Source: Sipunculus nudus
Taxonomy: Eukaryota > Annelida > Sipuncula > Golfingiida > Sipunculidae
Length of the DNA: 64,000 bases
NCBI GenBank assembly: GCA_026874595.1
Contig: CM049322.1
Coordinates: forward strand, 54,215,386 to 54,279,385
Direction: 5' to 3'
The translations under genes and the position numbers were made by a program. Position 1 is the stretch's first letter. Every line of letters begins with the position of its first letter. Below are positions 48,311 through 59,489 of the stretch, piece by piece. Under the pieces are notes generated by a model, which saw nothing but the letters and a program-made list of their open reading frames with translations, did not search any database and was not told the DNA's origin.

Positions 48311-48630
48311 TTACCTGATAAGAAGGTGTGACTTCGGATAACACAGGGGCAATAAAATAAATTTGGGCACTGAGCCAAATGACCGATAGTAGTCACAACC
48401 AGGCTCCTGAGACTGCTCTCATAGCGTCTACCTTGACACCAACATAAGACCAACAACTGAATCAAATAAAGATCTATATTTATTGTAAATGATGAACTAC
48501 ATACAAGCGTGCATGTTGGCGCGAATGCATAACTGGAAAGAGTCAAGTGACACGCGCGATTTGTACGTTTTTGTAATATTACTATAAACAAAAAGACCGG
48601 CAGCAGAGGCAGAACGGCGCAGTGGGTAGA
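48311..48630. other. ~320-bp insertion within the minisatellite region
   Basis: Sequence with no match elsewhere in the window separates minisatellite units at 48300 from the third copy of the GTGATATTGATCCAAAACAT flank. It includes ATAAAGATCTATATTTATTG and ends GGCGCAGTGGGTAGAAGG. It may be a short mobile element (SINE-like), but I see no clear terminal repeats or target duplication. Confidence 0.35.
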
Positions 48631-49200
48631 AGGTGATATTGATCCAAAACATATCAGGGACAATGGGCAAACACTGAAAGTGTTCAAAATGCCAAACACG
48701 TGCATTTGCAGATGGATCTCACCTTGTCTTAAAGCGAACACCAGGTGGTGCCTACTACTCTATCTTGAAGCAGACCCTGTGTGACTCTCACTCCACCTAA
48801 AAATAGTGACCGGTTAACTCTCACTCATCCTTTAAGCAGACCCAGGGTGACTCTAAATCTACAAAAAAACAAGACACTGGGTGACTCTAACTCTACCTTA
48901 AAGCGGACAATGGGTGACTCCCACTCTACCTTAACGCAAACACTGAGTGACTCTCACTCTACCTTAACGCAAATACTGAGTGAATCTCACTCTTCTTTAA
49001 AGCAGACCCCGGGAGACTTTGACTCTATCTTAAAACAGACCCCGGGTGGCTTTCTCTTTACCTTAATGCAGACACCGGGTAACTTTCACTATAACTTAAA
49101 GTAGGCACTGGGTGACTCTCTCTCTTCCCTAAATCGGACATCCGGTAGCTTACCATAAACCAGACACCTGGTGGCCCTCACTTTACCTTAAAGCAGACAC
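48631..49200 (+). repeat. 33-bp minisatellite, array 3 with duplicated flank
   Basis: 48631-48760 repeats the flank seen at 43208 and 48082; 48760-49200 holds about 13 further 33-bp units, ending at GTAGGCACTGGGTGACTCTC and related remnants. Confidence 0.85.
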
Positions 49201-49748
49201 ATGAGGTGAAGATACGTTTCAATACTTTTGAGATGCTGTTTGGAAACAAGATTCATGGAGGTTACCGTGTGATGTTCAATTTCCTCTCGATTAAAGGATA
49301 TATAATAGAAGTTGTCAGACATAAGATAACAAATCATCAATATATGTACCAGTATTGTTTATACTGGCTGCTATGTCTCCAGTATAAACATGTTTCCCAA
49401 TACTAAATTGATTTCACTGTTTCAATTGAACAGGTTAGTTGAGGTCGTCAGGCAAATTTATTGGACCCACATTTATGAGAACCGGTCGCTGACATATAAC
49501 AGGTTAAACCAATAATGCCGCGACGAGCTGATGTTTCATTAATATACTTCACGTTTCCCAAGTGGCCTCAAGTCATTACGATAAATGCAACCCCTGGCGT
49601 GTCGAGGACAACTTTCTGGCTTTTTATGGTGCCGAGGCAGGTCAAGAGTCATTCCAGGGAACTTCCGCTGATGGCTATCGACGACAAACGATCTTGATCA
49701 TATCGGTTTTCAACCTATTAACACGTGAGTTATATATATATATACATC

Positions 49749-49798
<50 letters not shown>

Positions 49799-49884
49799 GT
49801 TTTGGTTTGGTCTAATTTATACCCTTAATGAAAGGATACCCAAGATTTTGATTCCACAGGTTATGTCTGATTTTGTAGTGTTTG
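49201..49884. other. Spacer with (TA)n, no gene seen
   Basis: Contains a (TA)n tract with small interruptions at 49733-49799. No recognisable gene. Confidence 0.5.
49733..49799. repeat. (TA)n microsatellite
   Basis: About 30 TA units with short breaks near 49745 and 49773. Confidence 0.9.
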
Positions 49885-50489
49885 TGAATGGTTTCTAAAA
49901 TCATGATTCTGTGCCACATTATTGAATTAGTAGGTAGTACAAACATCCTTACCAACGTAACGTTATGTAAAATTTTATTTTCGAAAAAGTAAATCTATAA
50001 TATCACACAAACATTTTATTGTCAAGAGATTTGGCCCGAATTACTTTGTTTGTTTGTTTATGTTATTAGTTGTTGTACCTTGGACGAGAAGGTTTTGCTT
50101 GACCTGAAGAGTTTGGAGCCGAGCGTCGGATGAGAATCAAGTATCGACCAAGTCGCCACATGCACCGGAAATGCTGATGCAAATAAACCATACCAATCAA
50201 TCAATCACATGGCTCGCTGTGGTCACGTGAACATCTTTGAGTGGAACACTCTTGATTTCAGGTTCTAGGGGAAACGCATCACCCCTTCACGGTAAGGGGA
50301 CAGTTTGTCGTAAAAATGTTCTTAAAGATAACAACATTTTCAATTCATGGACGCAACTTGTGATCCCTTGAAATAGATTTGAAGGTAGGTTCCGTTTAAT
50401 GTGGAGATGAGAATGGGTGCATATGATTATTTAGATTGTTTTTAGAAAAAAATATTTGAAATGGCAACTGTCGAGTGATCAAGAGGAAT
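49885..50489 (+). repeat. Paralogous block 2, left part
   Basis: It resembles 9250-9965 (ATGATTCTGTGCCACATTATTGAATT; AAGTAAATCTATAATATCACACAAACATT; GATTATTTAGATTG). A segment at 50040-50210 without a match in block 1, ending CCAATCAATCAATCAC, may be a separate small insertion. The block continues at 54020. Confidence 0.65.
50488..50489. repeat. 2-bp target site duplication (AT), left
   Basis: AGGAAT precedes the element and ATTATTTT follows it; the empty site at 9961 reads AGGAATTATTTT, so AT was duplicated. Confidence 0.6.
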
Positions 50490-50546
50490 GAGGGTCCGTG
50501 CGCGAAACTGTCACCGACAGGGCGGCGCCACATGAGCAAGGGTCCC
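50490..50546 (+). repeat. Left terminal inverted repeat
   Basis: Starts GAGGGTCCGTGCGCGAAACT and reaches AAGGGTCCC at 50539-50547. The match with the right end is strongest over the first 12 bases, at GGCGCC and at the inner AAGGGTCCC. Confidence 0.8.
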
Positions 50547-50647
50547 TCTACGTCCCGAGTCCCCGGATGTTCATAGCGCTTGACGTTTTGTTTACAATAT
50601 ACTTGCGACGTTTTCCTACTATTATTATAGTTGAAATTTCTGTTAAA

Positions 50648-50830
50648 ATGCCTCAGACACGGTGTTGTGTTCCTGGATGTTCTAAGCGGGGTTGCCATCG
50701 ATGGCCGAAAGACCAGGAACTATTCAGGAAGTGGATGCCCGCAGACGTGATTGTTTGAGACCAACCGAGCACTCCGTTGTATGTCACGCACTTTTCTCAG
50801 CCGACGACTACATCACTGAGAACAGCTTCG
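50648..50830 (+). pseudogene. THAP-domain exon (transposase N-terminus), frameshifted
   Basis: The ATG at 50648 opens MPQTRCCVPGCSKRGCHRWP, with the first two zinc-binding cysteines and the conserved tryptophan-proline of a THAP C2CH finger, then QELFRKWM. The reading frame is then broken by a single-base change near 50735-50750. In the next frame RPTEHSVVCHALFSADDYI supplies the distal cysteine and histidine. The exon can end at a GTAAAATT donor (50831). In ISL2EU-type elements THAP domains provide sequence-specific DNA binding for transposition. The catalytic part that should follow is missing here. Confidence 0.75.
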
Positions 50831-51358
50831 GTAAAATTAACCGCTTTTAATGTTTTTCTTTTTATTTTTGTGAATCATGTTATTATAACTATAAGAAGGA
50901 CAACTTGACATAGTTAAACGTTACCGAGTATTCATTTTCTTTTTCTCTGATAAATCAACCCCGTTAGTGGGCGTGTCACCGTAACCCTTTTCACAGCCCT
51001 CGTCTCTCGCATGTCGCGATCTTTGCCAAATTAAAGCCGTGGAGGGGAGCCATCTTGACAATTTAGAAGGGAAAATTATCATGCTGTACTCTTAAACTTT
51101 AAGTTACTCATTGCCGAGGCAGATCTATCATCAATCATTTTTAATAATTTAGTTCAATAAAGAATAAACACAAAGCCATTTTCCCCCTGCTATAACTTGT
51201 AATACAATGTTATGTGATATATTGCTAAGTCAGAGTGATTACATGTAATAATTTAGTAAATAAAGGAATAAACACAAAGTCGTCAGTCTTGAATATTTAC
51301 TTTCTGTTACATGTATATTGTATGTATGACACTGTGATATGTATGATTATAAACATAC

Positions 51359-51360
51359 AT

Positions 51361-51400
<40 letters not shown>

Positions 51401-51401
51401 C
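51359..51401. repeat. (TA)n microsatellite
   Basis: About 20 AT dinucleotides with one AAT break, inside the transposon. Confidence 0.9.
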
Positions 51402-52701
51402 GGTATATGTGTATTTATTTGATATTATTTGATAATATAATAAAATAATACAGCACTGTTATTCACAAAATATATTTACACTAATTCATTTCATTGAGCA
51501 ACAATGTGAACCCACACCTGATAATATATTACTTAGAACATTTTAAATAAGCAGAAATGAATACATTTCCTGTGTTAACGCTAAAACCACATGATTTCTC
51601 AAATCTATATTGGTCGCAGGCAACAATATAAAAACAGTAACAATATGTTTTGTAGGGGAAAGTCCACAAAGAAGACTACCGAAACCTGAATCTGTGCAAA
51701 GTGTCTTCCTTGGGACTAAAGAATCCACTCCAGAAACTGAGAGGAGGGCTGAGTGAGCCAGCAATAGGCTGAAACGTTTTGATGATCAGCCGATTGAAGC
51801 TCGAACATTGAGAACTACACTCACCATGATGATGCTGTGCACCACCTGCCTTGACCTGAGACTTATGCAAGATTCACGTTTTTGTTGAACACTCTCTGCC
51901 TGGCAGCTTATGATTTAAACTACAGATGGAGGAACTGTCAGCTGCTTTCTGTGCCCAATCAGTTTTTTTAACATTGATAAAACTTAGACAATATTGTTCC
52001 AACAAAGACCTTGCTTTAATGTTTGACATATCTGAATAAGGCAAAGGGATTCGCTGGATCAACCGACTGAATGAGGGACATTTTTGTTTCTTTTGCTGAA
52101 AAACTCACAGCCAAATTTCTAACTTTATCTATGTAAACCTTGTTTTTAACATACTGTGGTTTCCTTGCATTAAATCGGGTTACACTTCTGTCACAAACAA
52201 TTTTATCTAAATTTTTACCTACAGATTTTACGACAAATCCCCCATTTTGACCGGTGAACCAGTAAATTTATTTGCCCAATGAAAGGTTCTGAGTTTCTGT
52301 GCACAGGTTTGCTCAGTTCGGAGTTCACCTGTCGGAAAGAACTGGACTAAACTGAAAAGCAGACACATAATATGCTTACAGCTGGCAAGTGGACCGATGC
52401 CGGCAGCACATTCACACTGAGATTGCCTGACATTTCAACATTTATCTACACTCGGGTTTACATTATATGTTACAGTTTTTTTTTTCATTTCTGCCTTTCA
52501 GTTGCCCCTAATGTAGGTATTCTCATCAACTTGAGACCAGCGGACATATCTCATAAAGCTTGATTCCCAGATCTTGTCTCCCCCCCCCCAAGTTCCTTAT
52601 CAAACGACATCAGGTACTGGTTAGCAGCAGCCTCAGTCACTCTTGGTATCTGAAAATATAAGACACAACATCCATTTTAATGATTAGTAACATAAAAAAG
52701 T

Positions 52702-52702
<1 letters not shown>

Positions 52703-52741
<39 letters not shown>

Positions 52742-52747
52742 TATAAT
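52703..52747. repeat. (TA)n microsatellite
   Basis: About 20 TA units in intron 2 of the broken minus-strand transposon gene. Confidence 0.9.
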
Positions 52748-53027
52748 GTATATATGTATGTATGTTTTCTTGTCATAACAGCGTACAACTTTGTTTGTGT
52801 AGAGGTCATATTTCCTTTTAAATGCAGTGGTTAAATGTAAAGTATCATCTGATATTTTAGTAAACAGTTTCTGTTGAATCAGAAAAATATAAATATATAA
52901 ATACGAAACAGATCTGTAGCACAAATTGATGAAGTCAAACTAACCGTACTTTAGTTATTTATAAACGCTCCCATACGGTAGAGCACTATCACCGCGATGT
53001 ATTGAATTCACCTTATGTGAACAATAC

Positions 53028-53032
<5 letters not shown>

Positions 53033-53094
<62 letters not shown>
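53033..53094. repeat. (TA)n microsatellite
   Basis: About 31 TA units, also in intron 2 of the broken transposon gene. Confidence 0.95.
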
Positions 53095-53096
<2 letters not shown>

Positions 53097-53963
53097 TGAT
53101 GCTTATTTCTATCATGTTTTAAAGTTATGTTTATAAATAAAAATTTGAGCTTTCACTGTTGTTACACAGAATGTGTGTGTGTGCCTCGTATGAATGAGTT
53201 TTAATAAAAACAAAATTTCCTTTGAATGAGCCCTGGGAAGAAAAAGTAAACCCACCACAGCTCCAGTGTTCAGATCCTTGTAATACATCATAAGAAGGCA
53301 GGTTCATCTTGAATGTGGGTGAACTGTCGTCAAGTTGGCACCGAAGTTCTTGTTCCTGTCATAGGACAGCAATCTGGACAGCAATCTGTGTGAAAATTGA
53401 AAAGTCTTGCAAAGTAATGATGAAATGATAAAAATGAAAAAATGATAAAAAAAATGAATTGTATTTATAACACGCATGACATCCCATCATGAGATGGCGT
53501 TAGGATCGTGTTTACAAACCTCAGCACTCTCGGTAACAGCGGACGTTGGATGGAGTCAAAATTGTCACTTGTGAGCTAATATGACCAATCTTCATCGTCG
53601 ATATCATAATGCTTTTCATTGCAAGTATTATAATTAATTTTAAAAATCAAAGGAGGTTATTTTTTTTTCAAGAAAATAGGGCAGCCTTGCTCATTATTTA
53701 CCTATTCATATCAACATTGCTTGCCGCTTGGTGGTCGAAACACAGATTATCGCTCATATTTACCTTTCAATGCAGTCGGCTTTCGGCCCTGAAACTTTAG
53801 CTCCTCTCCGTTTCAGTTCTTTTCTGATCATGTCAAGGGTCCAGTCTTCATACTTGGCCTCCATTTCTTTGGTAAATTAGTCTCACAAATTAGTTAGCGC
53901 GAGGAAAAACGAACGATCTCCGCAGCTTATAAAACCGACTGGCTGTAACAGCACGTGAACCAG

Positions 53964-54019
53964 CACTGGGACCCTTGTAACACAGGCGCCATCTGGCGTG
54001 AAAATCTGCACGGTCCCTC
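53964..54019 (-). repeat. Right terminal inverted repeat
   Basis: GGGACCCTTGTAACACAGGC through GCACGGTCCCTC; its reverse complement pairs with 50490-50547. Confidence 0.8.
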
Positions 54020-54669
54020 ATTATTTTGATATCAGTGTGAGAGTAACTTAATGATTGGAATTAAAGTTTGAGCTGACAGCCGTAATTTTTGAGTGGACAG
54101 CGGCAAGTCGTCCAGTTTCGTTGCAAAGAACTTTAACAGCCTGCAAGTGACACTGTATTTGTCAGCAGAAACGTTTATAATGTGTCTGTAGCACTTCTGT
54201 GAATTAAGACAGAAGCTTAAATTGTATATCATGGCAGCAGGTCGCAGAATATTTTGACTATCATAGCGAATGTCACCGAATAATATTCCCCTATCTTGAT
54301 GATCATAATGGGTGCCATTGAATATCATCCTCAGATCCTTTCAGTGGATATCATTATGGCGACCATAGTGAACACGCAGATTTAAAACGACGCAGCCAGC
54401 AGCCCTTTTCGGACAAACAAGCGACTAATTGACACTGTTCGAATCCGATTTATCGTCCAGAAAGATTTATTTTTTCTTAATCCCAAATGATGAAACATGA
54501 TAAAAATGCCCTTTATTTAACGTTGGGTATGCTTTCTGCGTTATTGGTTTATGTTTGATTCCACATAATAAAACATAATCATTTGTCGACAACTCAGCTG
54601 ACTAACATTGACCACTTAGAGGAAGAAACATGAGAAAGGAACCAGGTGGCATATGCGTTATGTTACTCC
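54020..54669 (+). repeat. Paralogous block 2, right part, and spacer
   Basis: 54020-54170 continues the block interrupted by the transposon (ATTATTTTGATATCAGTGTG, matching 9966 onward). 54170-54669 has no clear match and no gene. Confidence 0.6.
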
Positions 54670-55666
54670 AAAATTGCACTAACCACATAGAAACCAAAGT
54701 GTTTGAACAGCCTAAATTTTCCAATCATAGGCTGTTTTTTTTTTTCTAAATTTGACCTATTTCCTGACCATCCTTAAATTTTCTCACTTTTAACCCTTTT
54801 CCGATCATTTTTTTAAACAGAGCCCCCGTGACTGGAAACTTTAAGTTACCCCTTTGTCTATAGACTGTCAAAGGCGATTCGCTTCCTTTCCCAACAACAA
54901 TTCTTTTTAGGTTTGTATTTATAATAGCTGATGTTTAAATGTATTTGTGATATAATTCATTTAAAATTAAAGTTTCTCTCTCAGTATACCACAAAGATTA
55001 AATATTTCTCCTGCTGCTCGTAGCCATAGTATCTTGGGCCGCATAACCTTATATTGATATTTTTTTAAATTCTAAAATAGAAATTTACCCACCCGGTACT
55101 ATTGACTGCTATGACATATATATGACTAATCTATATTTTAAAAAGTCACCTTCATACCCAGATTAATAACACAGAAATAGGGCACACGTCATCGTCAACT
55201 AACCTGAATACACAACACTGTTAACAGTGTCGAGGGTTCTTGGATTATGGTCCTTTTTTGAAGACTTTGCATATTCTCGGTCTTTTTCGTTCAAGCGACT
55301 CATTGGTAATATTATTTCCGGCACCACTGTTAATTTGATCATTATGTGATATCATTCACCAGTGATCACATCCTATGGTTTTGACATATATAACCTGATT
55401 TGGTCCTGTGATTTTTATTTCCCTTTTAACACCTTTGTCATAAAATTGTTCATGCTTGACTTGAACTTTAGGTGAGCGTATATAATCAATAAAACTGAAT
55501 TGACTATGGTTTGTAACTGTTCAAATGTAACATTGACTATGATAAATATGTAGGGCAAATACATGTAACAGTTCAACTTTGCACTTTTCGCAATATGGCT
55601 TAGCCCATGACATTGAGAGCACTTTGTGCCTGTAAATTTTCCTCCGTATATCATTTATGTTACAAT

Positions 55667-55861
55667 GCAGGGGCGAATCCAGGATTTAGGAAAAAGAGAG
55701 CTTGAATCCAGGAAGACTAATGACAAAACCTAAAAACAGGTTCTAGGGTTGGGGGGGGGGGCGCAAAAAAATGGTCTGAATCTCTTGACAAAAATAATGT
55801 TCGGCTAAAAATGAGGGGCGGGTCCAGACCCCCTGGACCCCTCCCCTGGATTCGGTTCTGC
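55667..55861. mobile_element. MITE-like element, copy 3
   Basis: The cleanest inverted ends: GCAGGGGCGAATCCAGGA and TCCCCTGGATTCGGTTCTGC. A run of ten G (55751-55760) lies inside. Confidence 0.7.
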
Positions 55862-58457
55862 TTTGACAACACTTACTTCAAGGACAGTCACGATCTGATG
55901 TTTGTGCCACTTTTGGAGAAGTTGATATATGTGCAATCAAACCTTGACTATTCCATAACCTATACTACTTCCCTTTCAGTCTGCTCAATGTATACTAAAG
56001 ATGTTAAAATTTATTTTAGGTTGTCAGTAATATCAAAATGTAAACAATGATGAAATAGAAACTGTGACAATAGATTTGATTATGTCTGGTATTCTTAGTT
56101 CTTGGTTATACATATTGCAAGATCATCATGACAGAGGTGGAACCATAGTCAATGTCACGTGTTAACAATTTCAACAGGACTTCAGTGTAGATTTTTTTAT
56201 TATATTTAAAATGTATCAGGAATTTATCTTATCGGTTGCTGTTACTGATGTGAAAACAATTTCTGGTAAAACGTTATGGACACTCACTCGGTGGCCTTTT
56301 GTTTTAAGAACTCAAGATCATTGTATGATTTGTATAACATTTTAAAATATGTTGATGATAATGTGATTTAAATCATATATAGTGTTAATGCACTAATTCA
56401 TGGTTCTAGGGATTTAGCTGTTGCAAAAAATGTTTACTAAGAATCTCAAATGTCCCCTAAAATGTGACATTATTTAAGGTCTTAAAGGAGATTAATGAGA
56501 ATGGACATATTGCCTTGATATTTCTACATGATATCTCTCAAACCCCTTTTAGAGGGTCGGAGCGATGTGAGAATAGAAATTTTCCTTACCATTGTACCCC
56601 CCGTCCCAATTGCTATAAGAAGAGCAATACTTTACAATTATTATTATGTATCAAAGTAGTTCATGGGCACATTCCCCTTTATTTTATCACTATTATCTCC
56701 GTCGTCATTCCGCAATCTGGTTTGAGTAATAACATTCCTTTCCTTTAATTCTTATTACATTAACACATTTACAATCTTATAACAACTTAAAAAAAATTGT
56801 ATGCAATCGCACAGATGACAAAGGTCGCGGAAATTATTTCCTCAGTTTGTTTATTATTGGGCGTTTTATTCTTTCCGGCGATATGGTAAATCAGAAAGTC
56901 ACAATTTTTTTGTAAGTAAATTTTGGTCGAGAAGAGATGGCCCCAGTCTCAGGTTTAACGGTTACATATTCAGCCTTGCACCTGTTCCTTATAGAGCCTT
57001 TCCAATATGAAAAGGGTTTCCGTCGTGCCTGAAACGTATTAATGATAACAGGTTCATCGAGCACCTAGTTAAATATGGATACACGTGTCAGGAATGTCCG
57101 ACCTGGTTTCCGACCTCCAAGTGTGTTTACATGGCTAATGTTTCATTCCGGCGATCACGTTCGCTGACTGGCTAATAGACCTGTAAACTATGCACTCGCC
57201 CTCAGGCAAATTCCTCCTTGTTATGTATGTTTTCTTTTTATGATTAATTTTTAACAAATTTCCTCCGGAACAAGCAAACTGCAGTTGCCGATCTCGTGTT
57301 TTAGGTGCTAAGGAATTAGCTCTTGAGATAAACACCATGTTTGGCTGATATACTGTATATTTAAACTTATTTTTGGTGTCTACAACAGATTATGTCACAA
57401 AATACTCTTCGTCATACAGGATCTGGTAGTCGTTATTATGTCCACCAGAAATAAAGAGGACTGATATATTATTGTTTTAAACCCACGAGGAGGGCAAATA
57501 TTTTGCGGAACTGTAATTTGTTTTATGATACTATGTTTTCCATTTGAATGCATTATATGTATTTTATATTATGATCAGAGCATGTACTTCATGACCAATC
57601 GGCTACAGCTTACCCATGCGGCGATGAAGACCCAAGCGTAAACATCCTAAAGCCAGTCAAATTAAGGGGTACACGCTATAATTCGCGCATAACTGGGACA
57701 TTTGACCATTTATAATACAGAAATTTGGGAACTTTATATAAAATGGACTGTTATACTTATGATGGTGAGAACTTTATTTGTGGTACTCATATATTGTCCA
57801 CGCAGTTATTACGTCTGGTTTTGTACATACAAGCATGCTTTTGACGCTCAAATGCATGTTTTTCCGCGTATTTTAAAAAAATAATGGAACTTTCTTTCAA
57901 AATCGGATTAAATGAATTACTGTGTTGTAACCTTATGGATTACAGGTGCAATGACACCTTTCAAAGCTGAAAAACTAGTAGCTGATAAAATCGTGAAGAG
58001 CTGACCATTTAATTATATGATTTCTGCATGAAGGCAAATAGTCCTGTGCTTCATGAGAAGAAATCCATCTGGATGAAGGGCATTAGTTTATTTTAAAAAA
58101 TCATGATTGTTTAAGTTTAAAATTTGAATGTTTTTTTTTCAATTCACCTAATATTCGTCATATATCAAATAACTTAGCCAACATAACTAAGAGCTTTATC
58201 AACAGGATGGAATGCCACAAAATTGGAACAAATACCAATTTTGCTGGCAACTCTTCATGCATGTTTTCTAAATTTATCTATAACCATCACCCCATCCTCA
58301 CCTCATAATTGGAAATCTCACGTGTGTTACTGGTAGTTTCAGCTAATCATGCACAATTCCACTACCTGGCACCTTGACTATCAAAATAGCTAATGTGTGA
58401 TTGTGAACTTGTACCACAGCTCTATGACATACTACTTTTTCTTACTCTGCTTGACAG

Positions 58458-58542
58458 GGTGAACGTTGAAATGCATGCAGAGGATGTATATGATCAACCA
58501 AACAACCATTTTGTATCAGTGACAAGAATCATCAAAAAGTAA
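58458..58542 (+). other. Possible orphan terminal exon
   Basis: After a CTTGACAG acceptor-like sequence, a 27-codon frame reads VNVEMHAEDVYDQPNNHFVS and ends TRIIKK-stop. Its composition is protein-like in an AT-rich setting, and it lies in the segment unique to copy C. I do not recognise the protein and found no upstream exon. Confidence 0.25.
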
Positions 58543-58860
58543 GAAACTTTAACTTGAATTTATAAATCAAATACTAAGTTTGAACTTTTTTCAGTTTATA
58601 TGGAAAAGATGTAAAGATGTATATACTTTCGATAGACTGAAGACAAATGTTGAAATGAATGGATAATGAGATGTCCTTTGCCCTTTTCTTTGTCATGAAG
58701 GAATTATATTCAGCGTTGCAATCCAAGATGATACAAACTGACTACACTATATGCAGTCTGCCAACATTCTCAGTTTAACAATTTTGAATCGATTGAGTCC
58801 GCTTTCCGCGGTTTACATAGTTAAAACTTTTCATTGATTAACCTTTTCATTTTAATAAAA

Positions 58861-58941
<81 letters not shown>
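58861..58941. repeat. (TA)n microsatellite
   Basis: About 40 TA units with one TTTA break near 58900, at the right edge of copy C. Confidence 0.95.
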
Positions 58942-58944
<3 letters not shown>

Positions 58945-59489
58945 TGTTATTTTCCCATATAATTATCCAAGGTGATATTTTTTGGTAATGCCCAGAATTA
59001 ATACAATCTAACCACTAAACTATTCAATGGATCAGATATTTTATTTTTTATTTTATCAGCATGTTTACAATATTAATATAATAATGAAACATTGGAAATG
59101 TAAAAACCTTTGGAAGTGGTCAATTTACTGAGGGAATATGTAAAGATGATCTGCAATAATATTTTTGGGACCTTTTATTATTAAAGTGACTTGTTATCAA
59201 TAATTTACATCTTTTAATATAAATGTAGATTATAATTCAGATTATTCTTCAGTATGATTTTTGCCAAGCCCTAAGTATTACAATACAACTATAAATATTC
59301 ACATGTTATTTATCATGCGGACATTAAGCAAAATCATAGAAAAATATAAAGAGGCACATCCAGGTAACTAATAATAGCTTACATGATATGACTTGAATAC
59401 ATAATTGAGTAATTCGGTGAAAATTATTAATGATAACAAGGGCACTCAGCTTTACATTCAAGAATCCTTTTAAACTTGAATAATGAACG
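58942..59489. other. Spacer, no gene seen
   Basis: AT-rich DNA; it may include the eroded 5' part of the LINE that follows. Confidence 0.4.

Larger units (their letters stand above)
51550..53864 (-). pseudogene. SAP-SWIM-YqaJ-type protein of the ISL2EU transposon, broken
   Basis: Exon 1 (53864-53764) encodes MEAKYEDWTLDMIRKELKRR and then GAKVSGPKADCIER, a SAP DNA-binding motif, and ends at a GTAAAT donor. Exon 2 (53385-53256) continues SYDRNKNFGANLTT and, after a frameshift, YYKDLNTGAV up to a GTGGGT donor. Exon 3 starts after TATTTTCAG at 52649 with IPRVTEAAANQYLMSFDKEL. A run of ten C (plus strand 52580-52589) then shifts the frame into SSFMRYVRWSQVDENTY. After a TGA stop comes CECAAGIGPLASCKH, a SWIM zinc finger (CxC...CxH), then FPTGELRTEQTCAQKL and, in another frame, RKPQYVKNKVYIDKVRNLAV. 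The C-terminal YqaJ nuclease part should lie at 51540-52010 but is too eroded to recognise residues. The order of motifs and the phase-compatible splice sites support the call well. Confidence 0.75.
50490..54019. mobile_element. ISL2EU-type DNA transposon, decayed
   Basis: The element is 3530 bp with imperfect terminal inverted repeats of about 55 bp (GAGGGTCCGTGC... and ...GCACGGTCCCTC) and an AT target duplication. It carries a THAP-domain exon on the plus strand near the left end and a SAP-SWIM-YqaJ-type gene on the minus strand from the right end. This gene pair, convergent orientation and 2-bp AT duplication fit the ISL2EU group of eukaryotic DNA transposons. The body of the transposase after the THAP exon is not found (50840-51540 looks non-coding), both genes are broken, and three TA microsatellites have grown inside. 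A paralogous empty site in this window confirms both ends. Confidence 0.8.
54670..58850 (+). repeat. Large repeat unit, copy C (partial)
   Basis: Starts at TTGCACTAACCACATAGAAA, matching 26383 and 34998, and follows the left half of the unit: MITE at 55667-55861, the block at 56460-57240 matching 28020-28840, the GAGGACTGATATATT segment (57457) matching 29186, and the ACAAACTGACTACACTATAT segment (58734) matching 29671. It ends at the place where the 40-bp minisatellite would begin. An extra 770 bp or so (57800-58700) is absent from copy A. It resembles copy B slightly more than copy A in the left part. Confidence 0.8.

Noticed and set aside
48307-48741. 144-codon minus-strand open frame with hydrophobic stretches
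   Set aside because: It spans the unmatched insertion and minisatellite flank; no family resemblance, and the flanking part exists as non-coding duplicates elsewhere.
50396-50698. 100-codon minus-strand open frame
   Set aside because: Antisense shadow of the THAP exon and left transposon end.
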